In this document: piece by piece, positions 34,578-42,317 of the stretch | Numbering within the stretch: the first letter of the stretch is position 1 | Layout: every line of letters starts with the position of its first letter | DNA from: Corallococcus sp. AS-1-6 | GTDB lineage: Bacteria > Myxococcota > Myxococcia > Myxococcales > Myxococcaceae | Direction: 5' to 3' | Length of the DNA stretch: 53,707 nt | NCBI RefSeq assembly: GCF_020037015.1 | Contig: NZ_JAIQDE010000046.1 | Location: forward strand, 1 to 53,707 | Program-made: the position numbers and the translations under genes | The notes under the pieces: model-generated | Databases searched by the model: none | What the model was told of the DNA's origin: nothing | Seen by the model: the letters and a program-made list of their open reading frames with translations, nothing else

Positions 34578-35372
34578 TCAGCGTTTGACCCCATGCACCA
34601 GATATCCCTGGGGCACGCCAGGGGTGCCGCGCGGCGCCACGGGGAAGGGCCAGCGTCCCAACTGCTTGCCAACGGCCGCGGTGGTGTAGACGTGGGGCGC
34701 CCAGCCAATCGGCTGCAGGAGGGCCTCCGGCTCGTCGGTGCCGAACTGGCGGGCGAGGTTGTGCATCAGCTTGACGCGCGAGGAGTCCAGGATGGAGCGG
34801 CCCACCACGTCGATCAGGGCGACGCTCTCCGGGGCGCTCAAGGCGTTGACCCGGGCCATGAGCAGCGCGACCTGCTCCTCGGTGAGGTAGACGAGCAATC
34901 CCTCGATGAGCCACAGCGTGGGCGCCTCGGGATTGAAGCCGCTCTTCTTCAGCGCCGCGGGCCAGTCCTCCGCCAGATCCACCGCCACGGCGTGCCGCTG
35001 GCACTTCGGCGTGATGCCTGAGAGCTTGGCCTCCTTGTCCTCGAGCACGGCGCCATGGTCGAGCTCGAAGAGCCGCGTGTCTCCCGGCCAGGCCAGCCGG
35101 TAGGCGCGGGCATCCATTCCCGCGGCGAGGATGACGATCTGCCGGATGCCGCGTCCCAACCCCAGGTTGATCTGGTCATCCAGCCAGCGCGTGCGCACCT
35201 CGATGGCGGGCGGCATCGCATTCTCACCGACGTTGCGCCGCTTCAATTCCTCGACCAGTGAGTCACCGGCAAGACGGCGGGCGAAGGGATCCCGGAACAG
35301 CGGATTGGGGCGCTCGGTCTCGAGCGCGCGCATTCCTGCCACCCACAGTGCCGTTTCGCCAATTTCTTGCAT
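34578..35372 (-). CDS. cysQ: SAM-dependent O-methyltransferase (CysQ-like)
   Basis: 264 residues from the ATG at 35370-35372 (MQEIGETALWVAG); a TTG start at 35405 would add 11 residues. The text matches the class I methyltransferase family related to leucine carboxyl/PPM methyltransferases (TIGR00027 type): VILAAGMDARAYRL for SAM binding, FELDHGAVLEDK for the acidic loop and LIEGLLVYL. From the literature, CysQ methylates the hydroxyl of hydroxy-(iso)asparagine bound to CysH, and only when the AMDH domain is present. The co-occurrence with cysH and cysJ supports that role. A hairpin terminator follows the stop. A different O-methylation step remains possible. Confidence 0.78.
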   Translation of the reverse strand: MQEIGETALWVAGMRALETERPNPLFRDPFARRLAGDSLVEELKRRNVGENAMPPAIEVRTRWLDDQINLGLGRGIRQIVILAAGMDARAYRLAWPGDTRLFELDHGAVLEDKEAKLSGITPKCQRHAVAVDLAEDWPAALKKSGFNPEAPTLWLIEGLLVYLTEEQVALLMARVNALSAPESVALIDVVGRSILDSSRVKLMHNLARQFGTDEPEALLQPIGWAPHVYTTAAVGKQLGRWPFPVAPRGTPGVPQGYLVHGVKR

Positions 35373-35448
35373 TGCGCTCGTGGATAACACTCGCCGTGAA
35401 GCCAATCAAGGGTGCGGCCCGTGAAGTCCCACGACAAAATTGCAACGC

Positions 35449-36147
35449 CTAGCGGGCATTCCCTTCGCGCAGCGCGAACGCCGCCCGCTGCGGATCCTCA
35501 CACACCGCGATGCGATCGCCGTTCGGCAGCTCCATGGGTCCCACCACGGTCCCTCCCGCCTTGCGGACGACCTCCAGCGCGGGGGCGAGCGCGGCGACGC
35601 GGAAGTGGAACAGCCAGTGGGAGTGCACCCCCGTGAGCCCCGCCACGTCCACGACCGAGCCGGTGCTCCCCGCGTCAGGGCGGCAGACGAACTCCTGGTG
35701 GACGCCCAGGCCGCCGAGGTCGCGGCGGTCCGCGAGCCGCCATCCGAACAGGTCGCAATAGGTGGTGGCCGCCTGTTGCGCGTTCGCCGCGTAGAGCTGC
35801 TGCCAGGCGACCTCCGGCTGCGGCGCCCGCTCCGGGACGGGCGCGGTCGCCACGCCGATGATGGCCCCGCCCGGATCCCGCAGGATGGCGACCCGTCCGC
35901 CGCCCGGCGCCGGGTGGGTCGGACCCAACTGGACCGCCCCGCGCTCCGTGAACGCGCGCACCGCTTGATCCACGTCCTCGACGCCGACGTAGCCCAGCCA
36001 GTGGGCGGGGGCGCCGCGGGCCGCCGCCTGCTCGGGGAGCGGCACGATGTCCGCGTTGGCCGCGCCCTCGCCGAGCAGCGCCGTGTAGAAATCGCGTGCC
36101 GCGGGAACGTTGGTGGTGCGCAACTGGAGCCGGAAGAACTGCTTCAT
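35449..36147 (-). CDS. Two-domain VOC (glyoxalase/bleomycin-resistance fold) protein
   Basis: 232 residues from the ATG at 36145-36147, with GAGGTG seven bases upstream. Two vicinal-oxygen-chelate repeats are visible: one starts FFRLQLRTTNVPAARDFYTA and ends near RVAILRDPGGAIIGV, and the second starts VAWQQLYAANAQQAATTYCD and ends near DRIAVCEDPQRAAFAL. Similar two-domain proteins are common and are often annotated only as VOC family. It is divergent from the main operon and 76 bases ahead of cysQ. Possible roles are drug binding (self-protection) or an accessory step. I do not recall this gene in the published cystobactamid set, and no function can be assigned. Confidence 0.8.
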   Translation of the reverse strand: MKQFFRLQLRTTNVPAARDFYTALLGEGAANADIVPLPEQAAARGAPAHWLGYVGVEDVDQAVRAFTERGAVQLGPTHPAPGGGRVAILRDPGGAIIGVATAPVPERAPQPEVAWQQLYAANAQQAATTYCDLFGWRLADRRDLGGLGVHQEFVCRPDAGSTGSVVDVAGLTGVHSHWLFHFRVAALAPALEVVRKAGGTVVGPMELPNGDRIAVCEDPQRAAFALREGNAR

Positions 36148-36443
36148 TCCACTTCACCTCTCAACCGCTGGGGATGGACGTCAGAGCGGACTGATCTGCC
36201 GGTGCGAAGGTCGGATGTCCATTGCAAAGTCATGATGGACACCTCATACGGCGAGTCTGCCTGCGTCATCGGATTCAGACAGACGCGCGGACGTCAAATC
36301 CGCGTGACGATTTGGAGCAGGGCCGCCGGCGGGTCTTGACTGACCGTATGAACTGTATATTGACCTTTCGTCGCCAATCATGGTCAAGTACAGGATAGAT
36401 CCGCCTAAAAGGTAATCGTGGATCAGGTGGGGGAGGGACGACG
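36148..36443. promoter_or_regulatory. Divergent promoter region of the cystobactamid-like cluster
   Basis: This 296-base gap separates the minus arm (VOC, cysQ) from the cysA operon. It contains an inverted repeat, TGTCCAT at 36216-36222 and ATGGACA at 36235-36241, and an AT-richer stretch with TTGACT (36336-36341) and TATATT or TATTGA (36356-36363) on the plus strand. Spacing of 14-16 bases is shorter than ideal. GGGAGGG before ATG 36444 is the cysA ribosome site. Low-confidence regulatory reading. Confidence 0.4.
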
Positions 36444-36656
36444 ATGAGCATCCATGGGGACGAAGCCGACTACGTCGTCTTGATCAACGGCGAGGAGCAG
36501 TACTCGCTCTGGTCCGCGCACCGCGACATCCCCGGAGGCTGGAAGCAGGTGGGTCCCAGGGGCAGCAAGGAAGCGTGTCAGGCCTATCTCAAGGAGGTCT
36601 GGACGGACATGCGGCCGAAATCGCTGCGAGATGCCCTGGCGCGTAACGACCGCTGA
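36444..36656 (+). CDS. cysA: MbtH-like protein (CysA-like)
   Basis: 70 residues, the normal MbtH length, with family text EEQYSLWSAHRDIPGGWKQV, VGPRGSKEACQAYL and a C-terminal WTDMRPKSL. MbtH proteins bind NRPS adenylation domains and are often required for their folding and activity. GGGAGGG precedes the ATG. It is the first gene of a long plus-strand operon with cysB only 15 bases on, so it probably serves the A domains of CysG, CysH and CysK. It might also assist the megasynthase of cluster 1, for which no other MbtH gene is visible. Confidence 0.95.
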   Translation: MSIHGDEADYVVLINGEEQYSLWSAHRDIPGGWKQVGPRGSKEACQAYLKEVWTDMRPKSLRDALARNDR

Positions 36657-36671
36657 CCGCGAGTCCCCACC

Positions 36672-37625
36672 ATGAGCACGAGCACCGCGGGCGCGAAGCC
36701 GTCCTATCTGGCAGGCATTGAGACGGTGATGGTCGAACCCGAGCTGGAGGAGGTTCGCTACCTCACGGTGGGGTGCGGCGACGGACGCCAGTCCACCCTC
36801 TATGAGTTTGGCCAGAAGGACGCGGAGCCGGTCGTCCTCCTGCCGCCCTATGGGATGACCTTCCTGACGGTGGCGCGGCTCGCGCGGCTCCTCGCGCGGC
36901 GCTTCCGTGTCTTGATCTGGGAGTCACGGGCGTGCCCGGACCCGGCCACGCCGGTGCGCGACACGGACTTCGAACTCGCCGACCAGTCGCGGCACTTCTC
37001 CGAGGTCCTCGCGCAGGCGGGCATTGAATCCTTCCACTTCGTCGGCTGGTGTCAGGCCGCGCAGTTGGCCGTCCATGCCACCGCCCATGGGCTCATCAAG
37101 CCGCGGACCCTGTCGTGGATCGCGCCGGCGGGGCTGGGGTACTCGCTGGTCAAGTCCGAGTTCGATCGCTGCGCGCTGCCCATCTACCTGGAGATTGCAA
37201 GGCATGGCGTGGCGCACGCCGGGAAGCTCGGCAAAATCCTGAACAAATACAACGGGGTCCCCGCGACGCCGAAGAACGCGGCGGAGAAGCTGACCATGGT
37301 CCACCTCTCCGACCCGGAGATGACGCACGTCTTCTCCAGGTACATGAAGGCGTACGACGACCACCGGCGCATCGCCGGGGAGTTCGTCTCGCCCGCGCTC
37401 GAGGCGGTTCCGACGCTCTCCATCCACTGCCGGGACGACACCTACAGCCACTTCTCGGAGTCGGTCCAGCTCGCGAAGCGGCACCCGTCCCTCGAGCTCC
37501 GCCTGCTCGGACAGGGCGGCCACCTGCAGGTCTTCAACGAACCCGCCACGCTGGCGGAGCACGTTCTTGGCTTCATGGACGCCAGGGCGTCACAGCGCGC
37601 CCTCTCCCCGGCGATGGGCGGGTAG
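36672..37625 (+). CDS. cysB: Alpha/beta-hydrolase-fold aminoacyl shuttle with Cys nucleophile (CysB-like)
   Basis: 317 residues of alpha/beta-hydrolase fold. The nucleophile elbow reads FVGWCQAAQL, placing Cys127 where serine is usual, and a late His lies in GQGGHLQVF. A Cys nucleophile is the hallmark of SyrC/CmaE-type transferases, which move aminoacyl groups between carrier proteins instead of hydrolysing them. From the literature, CysB shuttles the finished linker amino acid from CysH to the NRPS line. The gene lies 15 bases after the MbtH gene and 8 before cysC. A hydrolytic thioesterase is the main alternative, but the Cys argues against it. Confidence 0.87.
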   Translation: MSTSTAGAKPSYLAGIETVMVEPELEEVRYLTVGCGDGRQSTLYEFGQKDAEPVVLLPPYGMTFLTVARLARLLARRFRVLIWESRACPDPATPVRDTDFELADQSRHFSEVLAQAGIESFHFVGWCQAAQLAVHATAHGLIKPRTLSWIAPAGLGYSLVKSEFDRCALPIYLEIARHGVAHAGKLGKILNKYNGVPATPKNAAEKLTMVHLSDPEMTHVFSRYMKAYDDHRRIAGEFVSPALEAVPTLSIHCRDDTYSHFSESVQLAKRHPSLELRLLGQGGHLQVFNEPATLAEHVLGFMDARASQRALSPAMGG

Positions 37626-37633
37626 GAGACACC

Positions 37634-39001
37634 ATGCCACTGCCCAACAACATCGGCCTCGACGAGCAGTCGCTGCTCGCACGGCAGATCGCCTCCTACC
37701 AGACGAAGTTCTACAAGTGGTGGCGCGAGCGGGGACCCACCGAGTTCCTCGATCGCCAGATGCGCATCCGCCGGCCCACCGGGTCGGTCAACGGCGTGGA
37801 CTGGGCCGAGTACAGCGCCATGCGTCCCGACGAGTATCGCTGGGGCATCTTCATGGTGCCCACGGGGCAGGACGCGATCGCCTTCGGTGACCACCAGGGC
37901 AAGAAGGTGTGGGAGGAGGTCCCCGGCGAGTACCGCACGCTGCTGCTGCAGCACATCTGCGTGCAGGCGGACGTGGAGAACGCCGCCGTGGAGCAGAGCC
38001 GGACGCTGACGCAGACGGCGCCGAGCGACCCGGACCTGGAGAACGTCTTCCAGTTCTTCCTCGAGGAGGGGCGCCACACCTGGTCCATGGTCCACCTCCT
38101 GCTGGCCCACTTCGGCGAGGACGGGGTCGTGGAAGCCGAAGCGCTGCTGGAGCGGATGAGCGGCGATCCCAAGAACCCCCGCCTGCTGGAGGCGTTCAAC
38201 TACCCGACCGAGGACTGGCTGTCCCACTTCATGTGGTGCTTCCTGGCCGACCGCGTAGGCAAGTACCAGATCCAGGCCGTGACCGAGTCCTCGTTCGCCC
38301 CGCTGGCCCGGGCGGCGAGGTTCATGATGTTCGAGGAGCCCCTCCACATCTCCTTCGGCGCCGTGGGCCTGGACCGCGTGCTGGCCAGGACCGCCGAGGT
38401 CACCCTTCGCGAGGGAACGCTGGAGACGTTCCCCGCGGGGGCGATCCCCCTCCCCGTCTTCCAGAAGTACCTCAACTACTGGGCGCCCAAGGTCTACGAC
38501 CTCTTCGGCAATGACGACTCCGAACGCTCCCACGAGCTGTTCCGGGCGGGGCTCCGGCGGCCGAGGAACTTCGCGGGGGGCGAATCGCAGATCGTCCCCA
38601 TCGACGCCCGGGTGGGCGACCGGGTGGCCACCACGGAGGTCGCCGGAGAGTGGGCGACCAACGCCATCATGCGGCGGCAGTTCGTCGCCGAGGTCCAGAC
38701 GCAGGTCGACCGCTGGAATGCCAGCCTGAGAGCGCTGGGCATCGACTTCCAACTGCACCTGCCCCACGAGCGCTTCAACAGGGCCTACGGCCCGTGCGCC
38801 GGTCTGCCCTTCGACATCGATGGGAAGCTCCTGCCTCGCGGCTCGGCGTCGAAGGTCTCGGAGCACTTCCCGACGTCTCGCGAGCTCGCGAACGTCCGCT
38901 CGCTGATGCAGCGGGAGCTGACGCCCGGCCAGTTCTCCTCGTGGATCTCCCCGTCGGCGACGCGGCTGAGCTCGCGGGTCCAGGGCCGGGGCGCGGACTG
39001 A
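37634..39001 (+). CDS. cysC: BoxB-like diiron aryl oxygenase (CysC-like)
   Basis: 455 residues from ATG 37634; an in-frame reading from 37049 only overlaps cysB. The sequence resembles BoxB, the diiron epoxidase of benzoyl-CoA: an early carboxylate in VENAAVEQ, EEGRHTW and FEEPLHISFG as E-x-x-H pairs, and an Asp in ADRVGKYQ. In this setting it probably oxidises a thioester-bound p-aminobenzoate ring to introduce the hydroxyl later alkylated by CysF and CysS. It is not a catabolic BoxB, because boxA and boxC are absent here. Exact substrate (CoA or PCP thioester) and ring position are inferred. Confidence 0.85.
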   Translation: MPLPNNIGLDEQSLLARQIASYQTKFYKWWRERGPTEFLDRQMRIRRPTGSVNGVDWAEYSAMRPDEYRWGIFMVPTGQDAIAFGDHQGKKVWEEVPGEYRTLLLQHICVQADVENAAVEQSRTLTQTAPSDPDLENVFQFFLEEGRHTWSMVHLLLAHFGEDGVVEAEALLERMSGDPKNPRLLEAFNYPTEDWLSHFMWCFLADRVGKYQIQAVTESSFAPLARAARFMMFEEPLHISFGAVGLDRVLARTAEVTLREGTLETFPAGAIPLPVFQKYLNYWAPKVYDLFGNDDSERSHELFRAGLRRPRNFAGGESQIVPIDARVGDRVATTEVAGEWATNAIMRRQFVAEVQTQVDRWNASLRALGIDFQLHLPHERFNRAYGPCAGLPFDIDGKLLPRGSASKVSEHFPTSRELANVRSLMQRELTPGQFSSWISPSATRLSSRVQGRGAD

Positions 39002-39062
39002 GCCGGAGCAGGGTGACTGTTGTGGGTTCACGCAGCCGACGCCTGGGGAGAGGCCTCATCAC

Positions 39063-41216
39063 ATGCGTTGCCTCATCATTGACAACTACGATTCGTTCAC
39101 CTGGAACCTGGCGGACTACGTTGCGCAGACGTTCGGGAGCGAGCCGCTGGTCGTCCGCAACGACCAGTACACCTGGGCGCAGCTCAAGGCCCTGGGCTCC
39201 TTCGGGTGCATCGTGGTTTCACCGGGCCCGGGCTCGGTGACCCGGCCGGAGGACTTCAATGTCTCCCGGGACGCGCTGGAGCAGGATGCGTTCCCGGTGC
39301 TCGGCGTCTGCCTGGGGCATCAGGGGCTGGCCTACGTCTACGGGGGAGAAATCACGCACGCCCCGGTCCCCTTCCACGGCAGGACGACCCCCGTCCACCA
39401 TGACGGCACGGGCGTGTTCAAGGGCCTGCCGCCGAGCTTCTCCGCGGTGCGCTACCACTCGCTGGTGGTCCGTCCGGAGTCGCTCCCCGCGAGCCTGCGC
39501 GTCACCGCCCGGACGGAGTGTGGCCTCATCATGGGGCTGCGCCATGTGAGCCGCCCGAAGTGGGGCGTGCAGTTCCATCCCGAATCGATCCTGACCGCGC
39601 ACGGGATGCAGCTCATCTCCAACTTCCGTGACGAGGCGTACCGCCACGCGGGGAAGGACGTCCCGGCCCGCCGTCCCCAGGTCTCCGCCGGCACCGGCGA
39701 CGCCAGGCGCGCGCAGGACGGCAAGCGGGAGCTCCAGACCTTCACCCGGCGGCTGGCGACCTCGCTCGAAGCCGAGACGCTCTTCCTGGGGCTGTACGCC
39801 GGCCAGGAGCACTGCTTCTGGTTGGACAGCCAGGCCGTGAGGGAAGGCATGTCGCGCTTCTCCTTCATGGGCAGCGTGCCGGAGAGGGCCCTGCTGACGT
39901 ACAGCATCTGCGAGGCGCCGGTGGACCGCGGCGCCGAGCGGCACCTGGCGGAGCTGGAGCGGACGCTGGAGAGCCGCACCGTGGTGCCCCCCGTGGAGGG
40001 ACTGCCGTTCGAGTTCCTGGGCGGCCACATCGGCTTCATGACCTACGAGATGAAGGCCGCGTTCGGGGCCGCGACGACGCACAAGAACACCATCCCCGAC
40101 TCCCTGTGGATGCACGTGGAGCGCTTCCTGGCGTTCGACCACGTGACGCGGGAGGTGTGGCTGGTCGCCGTCGCGGAGCCCGAGTCGCGCGAGAGCGTCC
40201 AGGGCTGGATGGACGAGACCGCGGAGGCCGTGAGGTCGCTGGGGCCGGGCGTCCGTCCGCCCCAGGCCCTGGGGCGCAAGTCCATCTCGGTCGCGATGGA
40301 CCGCGGCCGCGAGGACTATTTCGCCGCCATCGCGCGCTGCAAGGAGAAGATCGTCGACGGGGAGTCCTACGAGGTCTGCCTCACGAACGGCTTCTCGTTC
40401 GACCTGAAGCTCGACCCCGTGGAGCTGTACCTGGCGATGCGCCGGGGCAACCCCGCGCCGTTCGGCGCCTTCATCAAGACGGGGCGGACGTGCGTCCTCA
40501 GCACCTCGCCGGAGCGCTTCCTGAAGGTGGACGAGGACGGGCGCGTCCAGACGAAGCCCATCAAGGGGACCTGCGCGCGCTCCGAGGACCCCGCGACCGA
40601 CCGCGCGAACGCCGCCCACCTGGCCGCGTCGGAGAAGGACCGCGCGGAGAACCTGATGATCGTGGACCTGATGCGCAACGACCTGGGGCGGGTGTCCGTG
40701 CCGGGCAGCGTGCATGTGTCCAAGCTGATGGACATCGAGAGCTTCAAGACGGTCCACCAGATGGTCAGCACCGTCGAGTCGACGTTGACGCCCGAGTGCA
40801 GCCTCGTCGACCTGCTGCGCGCGGTCTTCCCGGGAGGCTCCATCACCGGGGCTCCGAAGATCCGCACCATGGAGATCATCGACCGGCTGGAGAAGAGCCC
40901 CCGTGGCATCTACTGCGGCTCGATCGGGTACCTCGGGTACAACCGGGTCGCGGACCTGAACATCGCCATCCGCACGCTGTCCTATGACGGCACCACCGTG
41001 CGGTTCGGCGCGGGCGGTGCCATCACCTACCTGTCACAGTCAGAGGGGGAGTTTCAGGAGATCCTGCTCAAGGCGGAGTCCATCCTGCGGCCCATCTGGC
41101 AGTACATCAGCGAGCCCGGCGTCTCCTTCGAACCCCAGTTGCACGACCGGCTCCTGCGCCTGGAGGAGCAGCCGCGAAGGGTCCTCCGTGGCCAGGGGAC
41201 CGCGGTCGCTTCCTGA
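39063..41216 (+). CDS. cysD: Aminodeoxychorismate synthase, PabA-PabB fusion (CysD-like)
   Basis: 717 residues in two parts. Residues 1-200 are a class I glutamine amidotransferase with IIDNYDSF, Cys83 in GVCLGHQG and the His/Glu of FHPES. Residues 225-690 are a chorismate-using component I. The motif PIKGT (Lys501) marks aminodeoxychorismate synthase; anthranilate synthases normally have PIAGT. LMRNDLGRVS and GSITGAPK complete the chorismate site. It makes 4-amino-4-deoxychorismate from chorismate and glutamine. A lyase (PabC) is needed to reach p-aminobenzoate and is not in the window. Placed inside the operon, it supplies dedicated precursor for CysG and CysK. Confidence 0.93.
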   Translation: MRCLIIDNYDSFTWNLADYVAQTFGSEPLVVRNDQYTWAQLKALGSFGCIVVSPGPGSVTRPEDFNVSRDALEQDAFPVLGVCLGHQGLAYVYGGEITHAPVPFHGRTTPVHHDGTGVFKGLPPSFSAVRYHSLVVRPESLPASLRVTARTECGLIMGLRHVSRPKWGVQFHPESILTAHGMQLISNFRDEAYRHAGKDVPARRPQVSAGTGDARRAQDGKRELQTFTRRLATSLEAETLFLGLYAGQEHCFWLDSQAVREGMSRFSFMGSVPERALLTYSICEAPVDRGAERHLAELERTLESRTVVPPVEGLPFEFLGGHIGFMTYEMKAAFGAATTHKNTIPDSLWMHVERFLAFDHVTREVWLVAVAEPESRESVQGWMDETAEAVRSLGPGVRPPQALGRKSISVAMDRGREDYFAAIARCKEKIVDGESYEVCLTNGFSFDLKLDPVELYLAMRRGNPAPFGAFIKTGRTCVLSTSPERFLKVDEDGRVQTKPIKGTCARSEDPATDRANAAHLAASEKDRAENLMIVDLMRNDLGRVSVPGSVHVSKLMDIESFKTVHQMVSTVESTLTPECSLVDLLRAVFPGGSITGAPKIRTMEIIDRLEKSPRGIYCGSIGYLGYNRVADLNIAIRTLSYDGTTVRFGAGGAITYLSQSEGEFQEILLKAESILRPIWQYISEPGVSFEPQLHDRLLRLEEQPRRVLRGQGTAVAS

Positions 41217-41243
41217 TCCGTAGCCAAGACCCCGGACTGCCAG

Positions 41244-42275
41244 ATGAACGCCCAGAATCCAGCCCCCGCGTTTTCTTTCGATCTCTTCTACACGACGGTC
41301 AACGCGTACTACCGGACCGCCGCGGTCAAGGCCGCCATCGAGCTCGGCGTGTTCGACGTCGTCGGTGAGAAGGGAAAGACCCTGGCGGAGATCGCGAAGG
41401 CCTGCAACGCGTCGCCGCGTGGCATCCGCATCCTCTGCCGGTTCCTCGTGTCCATCGGCTTCCTCAAGAACGCCGGTGAGCTCTTCTTCCTCACGCGGGA
41501 GATGGGCCTCTTCCTGGACAAGAAGTCGCCCGGCTATCTGGGCGGCAGCATCGACTTCCTGCTGTCTCCGTACATCATGGATGGCTTCAAGGACCTGGCG
41601 TCCGTGGTGCGGACGGGGGAGCTGACCCTCCCGGAGCAGGGGGTGGTGGCGCCGGACCATCCGCAGTGGGTGAAGTTCGCGCGCGCGATGGCGCCGATGA
41701 TGGCCCTGCCGTCGTACCTCCTCGCGGAGCTGGCGGACCGCCAGGCCCACCAGCCGCTCAAGGTGCTGGACGTCGCCGCCGGCCACGGCCTCTTCGGCCT
41801 GGCCATCGCGCAGCGCAATCCCAAGGCGCACGTGACGTTCCTCGACTGGGAGAACGTGCTCCAGGTCGCGCGGGAGAACGCGGCGAAGGCCGGGGTGCTC
41901 GACCGGGTGGAGTTCCGCCCCGGGAATGCCTTCACCGTGGACTTCGGCGAGGGATTGGACGTCATCCTCCTCACGAACTTCCTGCACCACTTCGACGAGG
42001 CGGGCTGTGAGGCGATCCTCCGGAAGGCCCACGCCGCGCTGAAGGAGGGCGGCCGGGTGCTGACGTTCGAGTTCATCGCGAACGAGGACCGGACGTCGCC
42101 GCCGCTCGCCTCCACGTTCAGCATGATGATGCTCGGCACCACGCCGGGAGGTGAGGCGTATGCCTATTCCGACCTGGAGCGGATGTTCAAGAACACGGGC
42201 TACGGCCAGGTCGAGCTGAGGGCAATCCCTCCCGCGATGGAGAAGGTCGTCGTCTCGACGAAGGGCAAGGCGTAG
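41244..42275 (+). CDS. cysF: Aryl O-methyltransferase (CysF-like)
   Basis: 343 residues. A winged-helix dimerisation region (residues 1-110) precedes a class I SAM fold with LDVAAGHGLFGLAIA and the catalytic-base region TNFLHHFDE, typical of O-methyltransferase family 2, which acts on aromatic hydroxyls. It likely methylates the ring hydroxyl introduced by the CysC-like enzyme, giving the methoxyarene that CysS extends. It is 27 bases after cysD and 42 before cysG in the same operon. The division of labour with CysQ (linker) follows literature on cystobactamid and is not proven here. Confidence 0.82.
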   Translation: MNAQNPAPAFSFDLFYTTVNAYYRTAAVKAAIELGVFDVVGEKGKTLAEIAKACNASPRGIRILCRFLVSIGFLKNAGELFFLTREMGLFLDKKSPGYLGGSIDFLLSPYIMDGFKDLASVVRTGELTLPEQGVVAPDHPQWVKFARAMAPMMALPSYLLAELADRQAHQPLKVLDVAAGHGLFGLAIAQRNPKAHVTFLDWENVLQVARENAAKAGVLDRVEFRPGNAFTVDFGEGLDVILLTNFLHHFDEAGCEAILRKAHAALKEGGRVLTFEFIANEDRTSPPLASTFSMMMLGTTPGGEAYAYSDLERMFKNTGYGQVELRAIPPAMEKVVVSTKGKA

Positions 42276-42317
42276 CTCCGAGCCACATCTCGTAACAGGA
42301 CCTCCTGGGAATCTCGA

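Noticed and set aside
37634-39001. Aerobic benzoyl-CoA catabolism (box pathway)
   Set aside because: Only a BoxB-like gene is found, embedded in an antibiotic operon; boxA and boxC are missing.
37442-39031. A 529-codon minus-strand frame opposite cysC
   Set aside because: The plus strand carries the BoxB-like ligand motifs; the antisense text is compositionally biased.
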